NCBI GenBank assembly: GCA_027062325.1
Contig: JAMOTN010000006.1
Span: 1 to 13,294 of the forward strand
From: a bacterium
GTDB lineage: Bacteria; JAMOTN01
DNA length: 13,294 nt
Direction of reading: 5' to 3'
Shown in pieces: positions 1 through 6,599 of the stretch. Every line of letters starts with the position of its first letter. Position 1 is the stretch's first letter. The notes below the pieces were generated by a model. The model worked only from the letters and a program-made list of their open reading frames with translations. It was not told the origin of the DNA and searched no databases. The position numbers and the translations under genes are program-made.

Positions 1-38
1 GTTATTATGTGTCATAAAAAAATTAGAGTAAAAAATCA

Positions 39-75
39 CCAGTTATGATTAAAATATAATCTTTTATCTAACTGG
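39..75. repeat. Inverted repeat upstream of rpoD
   Basis: A perfect 7-bp inverted repeat has arms CCAGTTA (39-45) and TAACTGG (69-75). A second pair sits inside it: GATTA (47-51) with TAATC (57-61). The structure is asymmetric because 62-68 is left unpaired. No U-run follows it, so it does not look like an ordinary intrinsic terminator. It may be a protein-binding site, or an RNA element at the 3' end of a gene lying to the left of the window. Its function is unknown. Confidence 0.4.
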
Positions 76-109
76 AAAAGTTAATACAATTACTAGATTG
101 ACTGCTTAA

Positions 110-181
110 ATACGGGGATTTTCTCCAGATATGGTTTGGTATACTATACAGGCACAAATTTTGCAATATAATATACGGGGA
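110..181 (+). repeat. Direct repeat ATACGGGGA, two copies flanking the rpoD promoter
   Basis: The 9-mer ATACGGGGA occurs at 110-118 and again at 173-181, start points 63 bp apart, roughly six helical turns. One copy lies upstream of the proposed -35 box. The other lies just after the -10 box, over the expected transcription start. The geometry would suit a regulator binding both sites, but two short matches in AT-rich DNA could be chance. Confidence 0.3.
145..172 (+). promoter_or_regulatory. Putative sigma70-type promoter of rpoD
   Basis: A perfect -10 box TATAAT lies at 167-172. A -35-like TATACA (4 of 6 matches to TTGACA) lies at 145-150 with a 16-bp spacer. The expected transcription start is near 179, giving a leader of about 34 nt that begins in a G-rich stretch and carries a hairpin next to the ribosome binding site. 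Confidence 0.5.
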
Positions 182-186
182 GTATA

Positions 187-202
187 CCCTCATTTTTGAG
201 GG
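187..202 (+). promoter_or_regulatory. Leader hairpin overlapping the rpoD Shine-Dalgarno
   Basis: CCCTC (187-191) pairs with GAGGG (198-202) around a six-base loop ATTTTT. The 3' arm covers the first two G's of the GGAGG ribosome binding site (201-205). An alternative pairing, GGG at 178-180 with CCC at 187-189, would free the Shine-Dalgarno. A further small hairpin, TATAC/GTATA (172-176/182-186), competes with it. This could modulate rpoD translation, but the stem is only 5 bp. Confidence 0.35.
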
Positions 203-212
203 AGGTGTTTTG

Positions 213-1346
213 ATGAAGACAAGAGGAAGGGCGAAGTTGCCAGAGGAGCTAGAGGAGAAGAAAGATTTATCCGAAATTGTAGATGCTGTCGTTGAAAAGG
301 TGGGAAATTCGGGAGCTGTTTATCGCGATGTTTTGGAAAGAGAAGTTGCAAAGTTTGATTGGCTTTCGGACGAGGATAGGCAGGAGGTTTTAAAGAGAGT
401 GGAGGACCTCCTGTTTAGCAAAGGAATTCTTATCCTAGTGAAGGATAGCGAGGGAACTAAGAAGAAAAGCACGGCCAAAAAGAAAAAGAGCAGCTATGAC
501 TCAATTGGAGTTATAGATGATATAAAACTTTATCTTAAGAGGATAGGTCAAATACCACTTCTTACAGCAGAAGAAGAGGTTGAGCTTGCAAAGAGAATTG
601 AACAGGGGGATGAAGAGGCTCGTCAGAAGCTCATTGAGTCTAACTTAAGGTTAGTTGTTTCAGTTGCAAAAAAGTACCGCCGAAAAGGATTGTCTTTTCT
701 TGATTTAATACAGGAAGGAAATTTGGGGCTCATGAAGGCAGTTAAAAAGTTTAAGTACAAGAAAGGTTTTAAGTTTTCTACGTATGCTATATGGTGGATA
801 AGACAGGCTATTACTCGTGCAATAGCAGATCAATCAAGAACTATCAGGATCCCAGTTCACATGGTTGAGATAATCCACAAACTTAAGAAGGTTACAAAGC
901 AGCTTTCGCAGGAGTTGGGAAGAGAGCCAACTTATCAGGAGATAGCAGAACGCGTTGGAATGCCAGCTGAAAAGATAAAGAAAATTTTGAAAATTGCCCA
1001 AGAGCCTGTTTCTCTCGATATGCCAATTGGCGATGAAGAAGACTCAAGTTTTGGAGAATTCGTGGAGGATACCAAGGTATCGGATCCTTACGAGGAGACT
1101 GTGAAAAGCTTTAAAAGAGAGCAGGTTGAAAAGCTGCTTTCGTGCTTGACTGATAGAGAAAGAAGGGTTATAGAATTGAGATTTGGTTTGCGTGATGGGC
1201 AGTGTATGACTCTTGAAGAAGTTGGAAAGATATTTGGTGTTACACGAGAGAGAATTAGGCAGATTGAAGCTAAGGCTTTAAAAAAGTTAAAGTCCCCTCA
1301 GAGGTTAAAGATGATCCTTGAAGACTTTGATGAAAGTGTTAGTTGA
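213..1346 (+). CDS. rpoD: RNA polymerase primary sigma factor (sigma70/SigA type)
   Basis: This is the housekeeping sigma factor, which directs RNA polymerase to -10/-35 promoters. The 377-residue protein has the compact layout of Bacillus SigA and lacks the long non-conserved insert of E. coli RpoD. Region 1.1 spans about residues 18-76, followed by a Lys/Ser-rich linker (83-95). Region 1.2 starts near [16 protein letters not shown] (102-117). Region 2 includes [12 protein letters not shown] and the -10-reading stretch [20 protein letters not shown] (188-207). Region 3 follows at about 212-290. Region 4 includes [18 protein letters not shown] and the -35-reading helix-turn-helix [18 protein letters not shown] (343-360). 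The ATG at 213 has GGAGG at 201-205, seven bases upstream; an in-frame TTG at 210 sits too close to it. No terminator is visible before the tRNA, so read-through is possible. dnaG, a common upstream neighbour, is not seen in the 212 bases available. Confidence 0.97.
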   Translation: MKTRGRAKLPEELEEKKDLSEIVDAVVEKVGNSGAVYRDVLEREVAKFDWLSDEDRQEVLKRVEDLLFSKGILILVKDSEGTKKKSTAKKKKSSYDSIGVIDDIKLYLKRIGQIPLLTAEEEVELAKRIEQGDEEARQKLIESNLRLVVSVAKKYRRKGLSFLDLIQEGNLGLMKAVKKFKYKKGFKFSTYAIWWIRQAITRAIADQSRTIRIPVHMVEIIHKLKKVTKQLSQELGREPTYQEIAERVGMPAEKIKKILKIAQEPVSLDMPIGDEEDSSFGEFVEDTKVSDPYEETVKSFKREQVEKLLSCLTDRERRVIELRFGLRDGQCMTLEEVGKIFGVTRERIRQIEAKALKKLKSPQRLKMILEDFDESVS

Positions 1347-1366
1347 GAAGTTGAAAGGATAAGTGT

Positions 1367-1394
1367 TTGTTAGGACCATTGGTTATGTTATAAT
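1367..1394 (+). promoter_or_regulatory. Putative extended -10 promoter of tRNA-Ala
   Basis: The -10 box TATAAT (1389-1394) is preceded by an extended -10 TG at 1386-1387. A -35-like TTGTTA lies at 1367-1372 with a 16-bp spacer. Initiation near 1401 would leave a leader of about 19 nt before the mature tRNA 5' end at 1420. Confidence 0.55.
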
Positions 1395-1419
1395 AAATAG
1401 CGATAAGGTAAAGCTTGAA

Positions 1420-1492
1420 GGGGCCGTAGCTCAGCTGGGAGAGCACCTGGATGGCAGTCAGGAGGTCGCGGGTTCAAGTCCCGCCGGCTCCA
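1420..1492 (+). tRNA. tRNA-Ala (anticodon GGC)
   Basis: A complete cloverleaf of 73 nt can be folded. The acceptor stem GGGGCCG/CGGCTCC contains the G3:U70 wobble pair, the identity element for alanyl-tRNA synthetase. The D arm GCTC/GAGC has an AGCTGGGA loop. The anticodon stem CCTGG/TCAGG carries the loop ATGGCAG, so the anticodon is GGC and reads GCC and GCU codons. The T arm GCGGG/CCCGC has the loop TTCAAGT. The discriminator base is A. CCA is not encoded (the next bases are CTT), so it must be added by a nucleotidyltransferase. The stems are strongly G+C-rich compared with the flanking DNA. Confidence 0.97.
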
Positions 1493-1504
1493 CTTGAAAA
1501 AAAT

Positions 1505-1527
1505 GGGGGTGGTCTCTGGCCACCCCC
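1505..1527. terminator. Bidirectional intrinsic terminator between tRNA-Ala and the TPR gene
   Basis: A perfect 8-bp stem GGGGGTGG (1505-1512) / CCACCCCC (1520-1527) encloses a 7-nt loop. Read on the minus strand it is followed at once by ATTTTTTTC, a strong U-run 22 bp past the stop of the TPR gene. Read on the plus strand the following bases are TTAACTTTTG, a weaker tract. It separates two convergent transcription units. Confidence 0.85.
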
Positions 1528-1548
1528 TTAACTTTTGTACTAATTTGT

Positions 1549-2235
1549 TTAAACTCCTAGGTCTTTGACAAGAGAATCGTAGACTCTTGATACTGGACTG
1601 TATCCGTAGCCTGTGTCAAGTTCTTTTGCTTTTATTATATGACTTCTTGCTTCTGTCATTCTCCCTGTGGCAAAGGCTGCAATTGCGAAAAGAGCGTGTG
1701 CTTCTGCTGCATTGTAAGAGAGTCCATGATCTGAAACAATTTGAGAGGTCAAGTCTTTGAGAGGAGTTTGGACTAAGACGTTATAAGCTTCCTGGAAGTC
1801 TCCATCTTGTCCGCGAGCTATCAAAGCACATGCCAAACCAAACTTAGCATCAAAACTTACCTCTTGTGCTTCTTTGAGGTAAGATATTGCTTTGTCGAGG
1901 TCTCCTTTGTATAACCACGCCCAGCCCATTGCTTCTGCTACCTGCTGCTTTTCCGTAGTTGTAGCAGCTGCTGAGTAAAGTTTTGTAAGTTCATCTAAGG
2001 CCTTGTTATATTCACCATTTCTTATGTACTCCCAGCTTTGGGATAAACCGCTTGTTAATGTTGTGTCAAGAGTGTTCATAACCCCCAAGCCGCCACCGCA
2101 ACCGATGATTCCTGCAAGGCTTATTGCCAGCAAGACAAATGCCGTAATTATCACCCTACGCCTCGTCTGCCATACCTGTTCCCTGCGAGGTTTTGCTGGT
2201 AGCTTTTTTAGAAGTTCAAAATCTAACCCCTTCAT
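1549..2235 (-). CDS. Membrane-anchored TPR-repeat protein, possible lipoprotein
   Basis: The protein has 228 residues. A basic, probably cytoplasmic N-terminus (1-27, with PRRE and TRRR clusters) leads into a hydrophobic segment at about 28-45 that ends in IIGC (Cys46). This fits a lipobox, although the charged stretch before it is unusually long, so a simple N-terminal membrane anchor is the alternative. Residues 70-210 are helical with TPR-like repeats, for example AMGWAWLYKGDLDKAISYLK followed by a second Ala-rich unit (AEAHALFAIAAFATGRMTEA). TPR domains bind partner proteins; the partner is not evident here. The ATG has a strong ribosome binding site (AGGAGG seven bases upstream). The gene stands alone between a two-way terminator and a divergent HD-GYP gene. 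No specific family is recognised. Confidence 0.85.
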   Translation of the reverse strand: MKGLDFELLKKLPAKPRREQVWQTRRRVIITAFVLLAISLAGIIGCGGGLGVMNTLDTTLTSGLSQSWEYIRNGEYNKALDELTKLYSAAATTTEKQQVAEAMGWAWLYKGDLDKAISYLKEAQEVSFDAKFGLACALIARGQDGDFQEAYNVLVQTPLKDLTSQIVSDHGLSYNAAEAHALFAIAAFATGRMTEARSHIIKAKELDTGYGYSPVSRVYDSLVKDLGV

Positions 2236-2331
2236 CTTGCCCCCTCCTTAATCAATGTTGATTGAATTAGAATGTTGAGAATTTGACTTCATAAAAGAAA
2301 TCGGCAAATGGTGTTGCTTATTGAGAATAGG

Positions 2332-2337
2332 TATAAT
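2332..2337 (+). promoter_or_regulatory. Possible -10 box for the HD-GYP-like gene
   Basis: A perfect TATAAT lies 60 bp before the chosen ATG. I could not find a good -35 box at 16-18 bp: TGGTGT is poor, and TTGCTT at 2314 is too close. This is therefore only a candidate. Confidence 0.3.
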
Positions 2338-2396
2338 TAAGTTGAAAGAAGATTGTTAAGCTAAAAGTGTTAATTAAGGAATTAAAAGGTGTTAAT

Positions 2397-3287
2397 ATGG
2401 GAAAAAGGTGTGTTTTAGAGGGAAAAGAGTTGAGTAAAGAGTCAGGATTGAATTTGAAAATTTCCCCAAACGATCTTGGAATTTTAGATTTAAATTTTTT
2501 AGAGCCTTTAAATTTCAAAGTTTTTGTTAAGGCGTTTGTTTCTCAATTAAAAGAATTAGGGTCTAGTAAAGAATTGGAAACTAAAGCATTTGAATGGTTA
2601 GATAAGAATTTTAATTTGTTCACTAATTTTTTAAAAAAAGAACATCACATAATGACAGCAGTTGCATTGTTGAAATTGTTCAGTGAGTCAGATTTGGCAA
2701 GGTGGGATATGAAATTGGAGACAGCAGTTGCCTCTTGTTTGGTTCATGACATTGGTATTCTTTCTGAAATTTACAACTATAGAATAGGTTTACCCCAATC
2801 TTTCAAAAAAGCTATAAAGAATCATCCGCATATAGGTTTTGAGCTGTTAAAAGAGCTTGGATGGTTAGAGGATGACGATTTGATAGAAGCGGCCTTTGGA
2901 GTATGGCAGCACCATGAGAGAGCTTTGGGAAGAGGATATCCTCTTAGGTTGGGAGTAGGTGATATAAATAAATATGCGATTGTTGTTGCAATCAGTGAAA
3001 TGTATGCTTTAGTTATGGCTAAATCAAGTTTGTGGTACAAGAAGATAACAGAGGCTCAGTTTCTTGAAAGGATCAGAGGGGATGCTACTTTTGAGAGATT
3101 TTATCCACTGTTGATAAAAAAACTTGGTGTTTTGGGGAAAGGAAAAGAGGTTCTTTTGTCAAATGGGGAAATAGGAATAGTTAAAACTTCTGGTAAAAAC
3201 GGAGTGTTTGATGTTGAAGTTATAACCAAACGCGGAAGTTTTGCTTTAAAAGTTGATTTTTGGATGGCTGACTTTTCGTTTTACTGA
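2397..3287 (+). CDS. Diverged HD-GYP domain protein (cyclic-di-GMP phosphodiesterase family, possibly inactive)
   Basis: The predicted 296-residue cytoplasmic protein has no membrane segment. Residues 80-220 follow the HD-GYP pattern: EHHIMTAV (82-89), VHDIG (116-120), HPHIGFELL (143-151), HHERALGRGYP (172-182), and a final helix SEMYALVMA. Active family members hydrolyse cyclic-di-GMP at a metal centre. Likely metal ligands His117, Asp118, His143, His172 and His173 are kept. The usual HDIGK Lys is Ile121, the Asp of HHExxDGxGYP is Leu177, and the Asp of the AD-x-Y-D-A helix is Glu201. Activity is therefore uncertain; it may be a c-di-GMP sensor or have changed specificity. The tail VLLSNGEIGIV resembles the short beta segment after many HD-GYP domains. 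The ATG at 2397 has AGGTG five bases upstream; a GTG at 2367 has no good site. The 3' end overlaps the convergent gene by 7 bp. Confidence 0.85.
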   Translation: MGKRCVLEGKELSKESGLNLKISPNDLGILDLNFLEPLNFKVFVKAFVSQLKELGSSKELETKAFEWLDKNFNLFTNFLKKEHHIMTAVALLKLFSESDLARWDMKLETAVASCLVHDIGILSEIYNYRIGLPQSFKKAIKNHPHIGFELLKELGWLEDDDLIEAAFGVWQHHERALGRGYPLRLGVGDINKYAIVVAISEMYALVMAKSSLWYKKITEAQFLERIRGDATFERFYPLLIKKLGVLGKGKEVLLSNGEIGIVKTSGKNGVFDVEVITKRGSFALKVDFWMADFSFY

Positions 3288-4129
3288 TGGTCATTTAACA
3301 CAAGTCTAAGCTTTGCTACAACAGCTTTTTGGCTTGGTATAGTGAGTTTTAATTTTGGAATTTTAGGATTTTCACCAGATATAAGTAAAGTGCTGCCTGC
3401 AATTGGGAATTTTTCGGCTATAACTGCTGCCAGTGACAGTAGGAGGGAGATGGCATATTTATCCTTACCTCGTATTTCGCTTTTAAATTTAACTTTTAGA
3501 TTTGAAAAGGAGTTTATATTATTGATGATAGCTGCATACTTTGCAGGTATTCCAAAAGGAGATGTGTTTTGAAGTTTTACGAATTTTACAGTTAAGAGTG
3601 TTCCTCTTGGAATTAATAGTTCCTCGTTTCCTATCCAGATGTTATCTGCAACTTTATAAATTACCTCTTTGAATTGATTTGTTTTGAGCTTCAGTTTTTT
3701 GGGGTGAAGAGGTACTATGAATATTTCAGTTGTGGGGATGCGTTTTTTGACAAAGGATATGTTTAGTTCTCTTGCTATCTTTTGAGCTGCAGGGAGAATA
3801 GGAGAATCTGAAAATCTGTTAAAAAGTTTATGTTCTAAGCGATCTTTTCGCTTATCAAGTGTTTCTAGGGGGAAGGAGGTATTCCAAACAGCTACTTCTG
3901 CTGCTGAGATTATCCTTATAGATTTTATAAAACCTGAGACCCAGTCTTTACCAAAATGGTATTTTAGACGTTCTAAACGTTGATGTAAGCTGTAATTTTC
4001 AATATTTAATTTTGAAAATGAGAGTTTCTCAACTGTGGAGATGGGAAGATTTTTTGAATTTGAGAAGCTGTTTGCAAAATGAAAGAATGTTAGGAGATAA
4101 AACATAATAACAGTGGTTATGATTCTCAC
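3281..4129 (-). CDS. Secreted protein of unknown function, last gene of the envelope operon
   Basis: The family is not recognised. The protein has about 282 residues and begins with a signal peptide (MRIITTVIMFYLLTFFHFANS). Residues 50-120 contain two divergent copies of an RLxxLE..FG-like motif: LHQRLERLKYHFGK and KRKDRLEHKLFNRFSDS. Similar repeats occur in exported proteins of several diderm lineages (from memory). The C-terminal half looks beta-rich, with the pattern ELLIPRGTLLTVKFV, seen in small exported beta-domains. No catalytic motif is evident. The start is uncertain: GTG at 4129 has GAGGTG six bases upstream and is preferred, while an in-frame GTG at 4138 has almost no site. It begins 33 bp after the PorV-like gene, so it is probably co-transcribed. 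No terminator is visible at its 3' end, which runs 7 bp into the opposing HD-GYP gene. Confidence 0.75.
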   Translation of the reverse strand: MRIITTVIMFYLLTFFHFANSFSNSKNLPISTVEKLSFSKLNIENYSLHQRLERLKYHFGKDWVSGFIKSIRIISAAEVAVWNTSFPLETLDKRKDRLEHKLFNRFSDSPILPAAQKIARELNISFVKKRIPTTEIFIVPLHPKKLKLKTNQFKEVIYKVADNIWIGNEELLIPRGTLLTVKFVKLQNTSPFGIPAKYAAIINNINSFSNLKVKFKSEIRGKDKYAISLLLSLAAVIAEKFPIAGSTLLISGENPKIPKLKLTIPSQKAVVAKLRLVLNDHQ

Positions 4130-4162
4130 ATTCTCCACCTCATGATATTGGGTTGAATTTAC

Positions 4163-5140
4163 TTAGAATTTGATAGAGCCGCCTATAAAGTGTTGTGTTA
4201 AATCTGTATCATAGTCTGCTAAGAATGCGTAGTCAATATAAAACGTATCACTAATTCTTACTCCGAAGCCCAAGTTCAGATTTCCATTTTTAGTTCCCAC
4301 TCTTATGGCGAAGCTGTCATTGACGAATCTTTTTTCGAGTCCAGCTCTAAATTGTAGGTCTCCCATAGTAGAATCTTCATTAGTGATATTGAATATATCG
4401 AGATCAACTGATAATGAGTTGTCCACTTTTACTCCAAATCCTACAGTTATCAAAGTTGGTAGATCGTAAGGAGAGTCTTTTATGATGTTGTCTGCAACTA
4501 CCCCAATATTTATTTTGTCAGTTAGCTTATAAAGAAGGCCAATACCTAGAGCTGTTTCGGTGAAGTCTGTATATTTACCGTGTTCATTTAAATAGTTTGA
4601 ATAATTGACATGACGTACTTTTATTCCCCAGCTGAGTCTTGAACTTTTTAATGTGTCTGCTACCCCAAAAGTTACTTGACGCATCTCTGTGGTTTTGTTT
4701 TGTTCACTGGATATAAAGCCTAATCCGAATACGTATGAGTAAACCTTTTTCTTAGTGGGATTCTCCAGAATTTCTGGATTAGATAGTATGTCCTTTATTG
4801 AGTCAACTTCGTCTACCTCCTGCTCTTGGGAGTAAGCAGCAGCAACTGCCAGAGCATCGTAGGTGGTTGAGTCCCTATCATTTGCTTTGATAGTTGTGGC
4901 GAAGTGTTTGCTCATTTTATTCATGAAGGCAAGGCCTGCTGGATTCCAAAATACTGCGTTAGCATCATCTGATAAACCTACAAATGCCTCCCCCATTCCT
5001 ATTACTCTAACTCCTGCTTCCCCTAAACCAGAAGGGCGTATTGCAGCACCAAAGAGTGTGTTGCTGAGTAGTATTGAAAGAGTGCACACTACGACAAAGG
5101 ATGTTTTAAAAATTTTATAAATTTTATATCTCCGCATCAT
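4163..5140 (-). CDS. PorV/UPF0164-like outer-membrane beta-barrel protein
   Basis: The 325-residue protein has a basic start (MMRRYKIYKIFK), a hydrophobic core and a likely signal-peptidase site near FGA-AI (about residue 32). Next comes the family's N-terminal signature GMGEAFVGLSDDANAVFW, then NPAGLA (48-71), which is characteristic of PorV/PorQ/UPF0164 barrels related to FadL. The rest is alternating amphipathic beta-strand sequence, and the last strand ends HFIGGSIKF with C-terminal Phe, the usual signal for the BAM machinery. In Bacteroidota, PorV carries type IX secretion cargo; no other type IX component is seen here, so that role should not be assumed. The start ATGATG overlaps the upstream TGA, giving a 4-bp overlap and likely translational coupling. 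GGGGGT in the end of the upstream gene serves as ribosome binding site. Confidence 0.88.
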   Translation of the reverse strand: MMRRYKIYKIFKTSFVVVCTLSILLSNTLFGAAIRPSGLGEAGVRVIGMGEAFVGLSDDANAVFWNPAGLAFMNKMSKHFATTIKANDRDSTTYDALAVAAAYSQEQEVDEVDSIKDILSNPEILENPTKKKVYSYVFGLGFISSEQNKTTEMRQVTFGVADTLKSSRLSWGIKVRHVNYSNYLNEHGKYTDFTETALGIGLLYKLTDKINIGVVADNIIKDSPYDLPTLITVGFGVKVDNSLSVDLDIFNITNEDSTMGDLQFRAGLEKRFVNDSFAIRVGTKNGNLNLGFGVRISDTFYIDYAFLADYDTDLTQHFIGGSIKF

Positions 5141-6564
5141 CTGCTACCCCCTGAAACAGTGATTTTTTTGTCTTTATAGTAAAGTGTCAAAGTATCGCTT
5201 GAGGGATCGTAGTCTATTTTCATATCTTCAGTAAATTGATCGGCACTTAAGAACCCTAAATCAATCAACTTTTTCAATGTGATCTTTTTATCGGGACCAT
5301 ATATCACTGTAAACATTTCGCATGCTGTGAGAATTGAAAGGGCTCTTGCTTTAAGGCTAGATGGAACTTCTGATTGTGCTTTGTTTTTAGTTGTTTTATT
5401 TTCGGATTTGTTGCCTAAAGTGCTCGAGGTTACGTTTTGATGGGATGAAGAAGGTGTACTGGTTTGTTGAGTTTGTGATTTTAATGGTGCATCAGAGGGT
5501 TTAGTTACTATATTGGCAGATGGTAAGTTTTTATTTTTATTAGTTTGGGTGTTTTTTGAGCTTTCTTTTTCTATTTTCACATCTCCAAATTTAGGTTGTG
5601 AAGCCATGGTATAATGAGTTTTTTGAGATTTTATAGTGTTGTGCAGGATTTTTGATTGTATTTGAGTTGTTTTTTTGACAGTTGAATTTTTCGTATTAGG
5701 ATTCTTAATATCGAATGATTCAAGAATTCTAGTTTTATAGCACAGCTTTTGAGATTTTGAATTTAGTATATCTATTGCGTTTGGACAGTTGGAAGATAGC
5801 CTTCCTCCAAAAAATTTTTCAGAAGGAGATGACTTGACTTCGTTTATCAAAAATAGGGAGGGGTTTGTTTGGAAGGGGTTGTATTGCATGACAGCTACTG
5901 CTATACGTTTAATATTGCCCAAATTTTTCTTGCGAACAAATATTTCTATTTTATTGTTAATAATCATAATTGAGTCTGGAATTACCAGATCATGACGGTA
6001 CTGGAGCAAAAATTCGTTGTCACTTTTGTTTTCCAATAAATCTTCAATCCACTTTGGATCTGCCGGAGTGACTACGACTGCTTTTGTCCAGCCGCCTTCA
6101 ACTTTGAATAGACGTCCTGGAAGTGTTTCGTATTTGATATCTGACTTGTCAGAAAGTACGTATATATCGATCGCTTGGTTTACAAAATCCCAGTAAAAGT
6201 AAGGAAATTGGTTTCTATATTCGTTGTCTATATCGTCAGAGTAGTAGTCTTTTGTAGTATAGGTTAAGCTGTCTTCTTTAAAGTTTAGATCGCTCCACTT
6301 TGTTATATCTTGAACAAAAGATATGATAAATATGTAGTGAGTTTTGTCTTCTGCAATGGTTATCTTTTTTATGTCAAATTCTCCATCGGTAATTTGGTTG
6401 GTTGTTGGATATTCAAATGATCCGGGACCGTAATCATCTTCCCTAGCATCTTTAAAAGAGGCAATTTTGGATAATGCAAATACTTTACTACTTATAGGCA
6501 TGAAAAAAATTTGAAAAATTAGAACTAGAGTGATCAAAATACCTCCTTTTTTGAAAATTTTCAT
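5137..6564 (-). CDS. Exported glucodextranase C-domain-like protein with long linker
   Basis: This is a predicted exported protein of 475 residues. The signal peptide is about residues 1-30 (MKIFKKGG, hydrophobic core, KVFA). Residues 37-267 resemble the C-terminal module of glucodextranase (Glucodextran_C, Pfam PF09985 from memory): FKDAREDDYGPGSFEYP, then the strand-rich AIDIYVL, GGWTKAVVV and PFQTNPSLFLINEV. That module is regarded as a carbohydrate- or wall-binding domain. No hydrolase domain is attached here, so binding is likelier than catalysis. Residues about 285-405 are a low-complexity Ser/Thr/Asn/Lys/Gln linker. The last 70 residues form a small separate domain (SILTACEMFTVIYG through LKKLIDLGFLSA) of unknown type. 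The ATG at 6564 is nine bases after AGGGAG; ATG 6570 and TTG 6573 are alternative starts. The stop overlaps the PorV-like start. Confidence 0.8.
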   Translation of the reverse strand: MKIFKKGGILITLVLIFQIFFMPISSKVFALSKIASFKDAREDDYGPGSFEYPTTNQITDGEFDIKKITIAEDKTHYIFIISFVQDITKWSDLNFKEDSLTYTTKDYYSDDIDNEYRNQFPYFYWDFVNQAIDIYVLSDKSDIKYETLPGRLFKVEGGWTKAVVVTPADPKWIEDLLENKSDNEFLLQYRHDLVIPDSIMIINNKIEIFVRKKNLGNIKRIAVAVMQYNPFQTNPSLFLINEVKSSPSEKFFGGRLSSNCPNAIDILNSKSQKLCYKTRILESFDIKNPNTKNSTVKKTTQIQSKILHNTIKSQKTHYTMASQPKFGDVKIEKESSKNTQTNKNKNLPSANIVTKPSDAPLKSQTQQTSTPSSSHQNVTSSTLGNKSENKTTKNKAQSEVPSSLKARALSILTACEMFTVIYGPDKKITLKKLIDLGFLSADQFTEDMKIDYDPSSDTLTLYYKDKKITVSGGSR

Positions 6565-6599
6565 ATACATCAACTCCCTGACATTAATTTACATTTCAG

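Noticed and set aside
2003-2251. Open frame on the plus strand opposite the TPR gene
   Set aside because: It is a shadow of the minus-strand gene, with no ribosome binding site and no recognisable protein features.
2250-2263. AATCAA-TG-TTGATT inverted repeat upstream of the TPR gene as an operator
   Set aside because: A 6-bp arm in A/T-rich spacer is expected by chance, and no promoter could be placed next to it.
2265-2273. Shared 9-mer AATTAGAAT (ATTCTAATT on the minus strand) upstream of the TPR gene and also at about 9587-9595 before the OmpM-like gene, read as a -10 box TCTAAT
   Set aside because: No fitting -35 box at either site. At the OmpM-like gene, transcription would start within or after its ribosome binding site.
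4163-5140. Type IX secretion assignment from the PorV-like signature
   Set aside because: No other type IX component or cargo C-terminal domain is visible, and PorV/UPF0164 barrels occur in organisms without the system.
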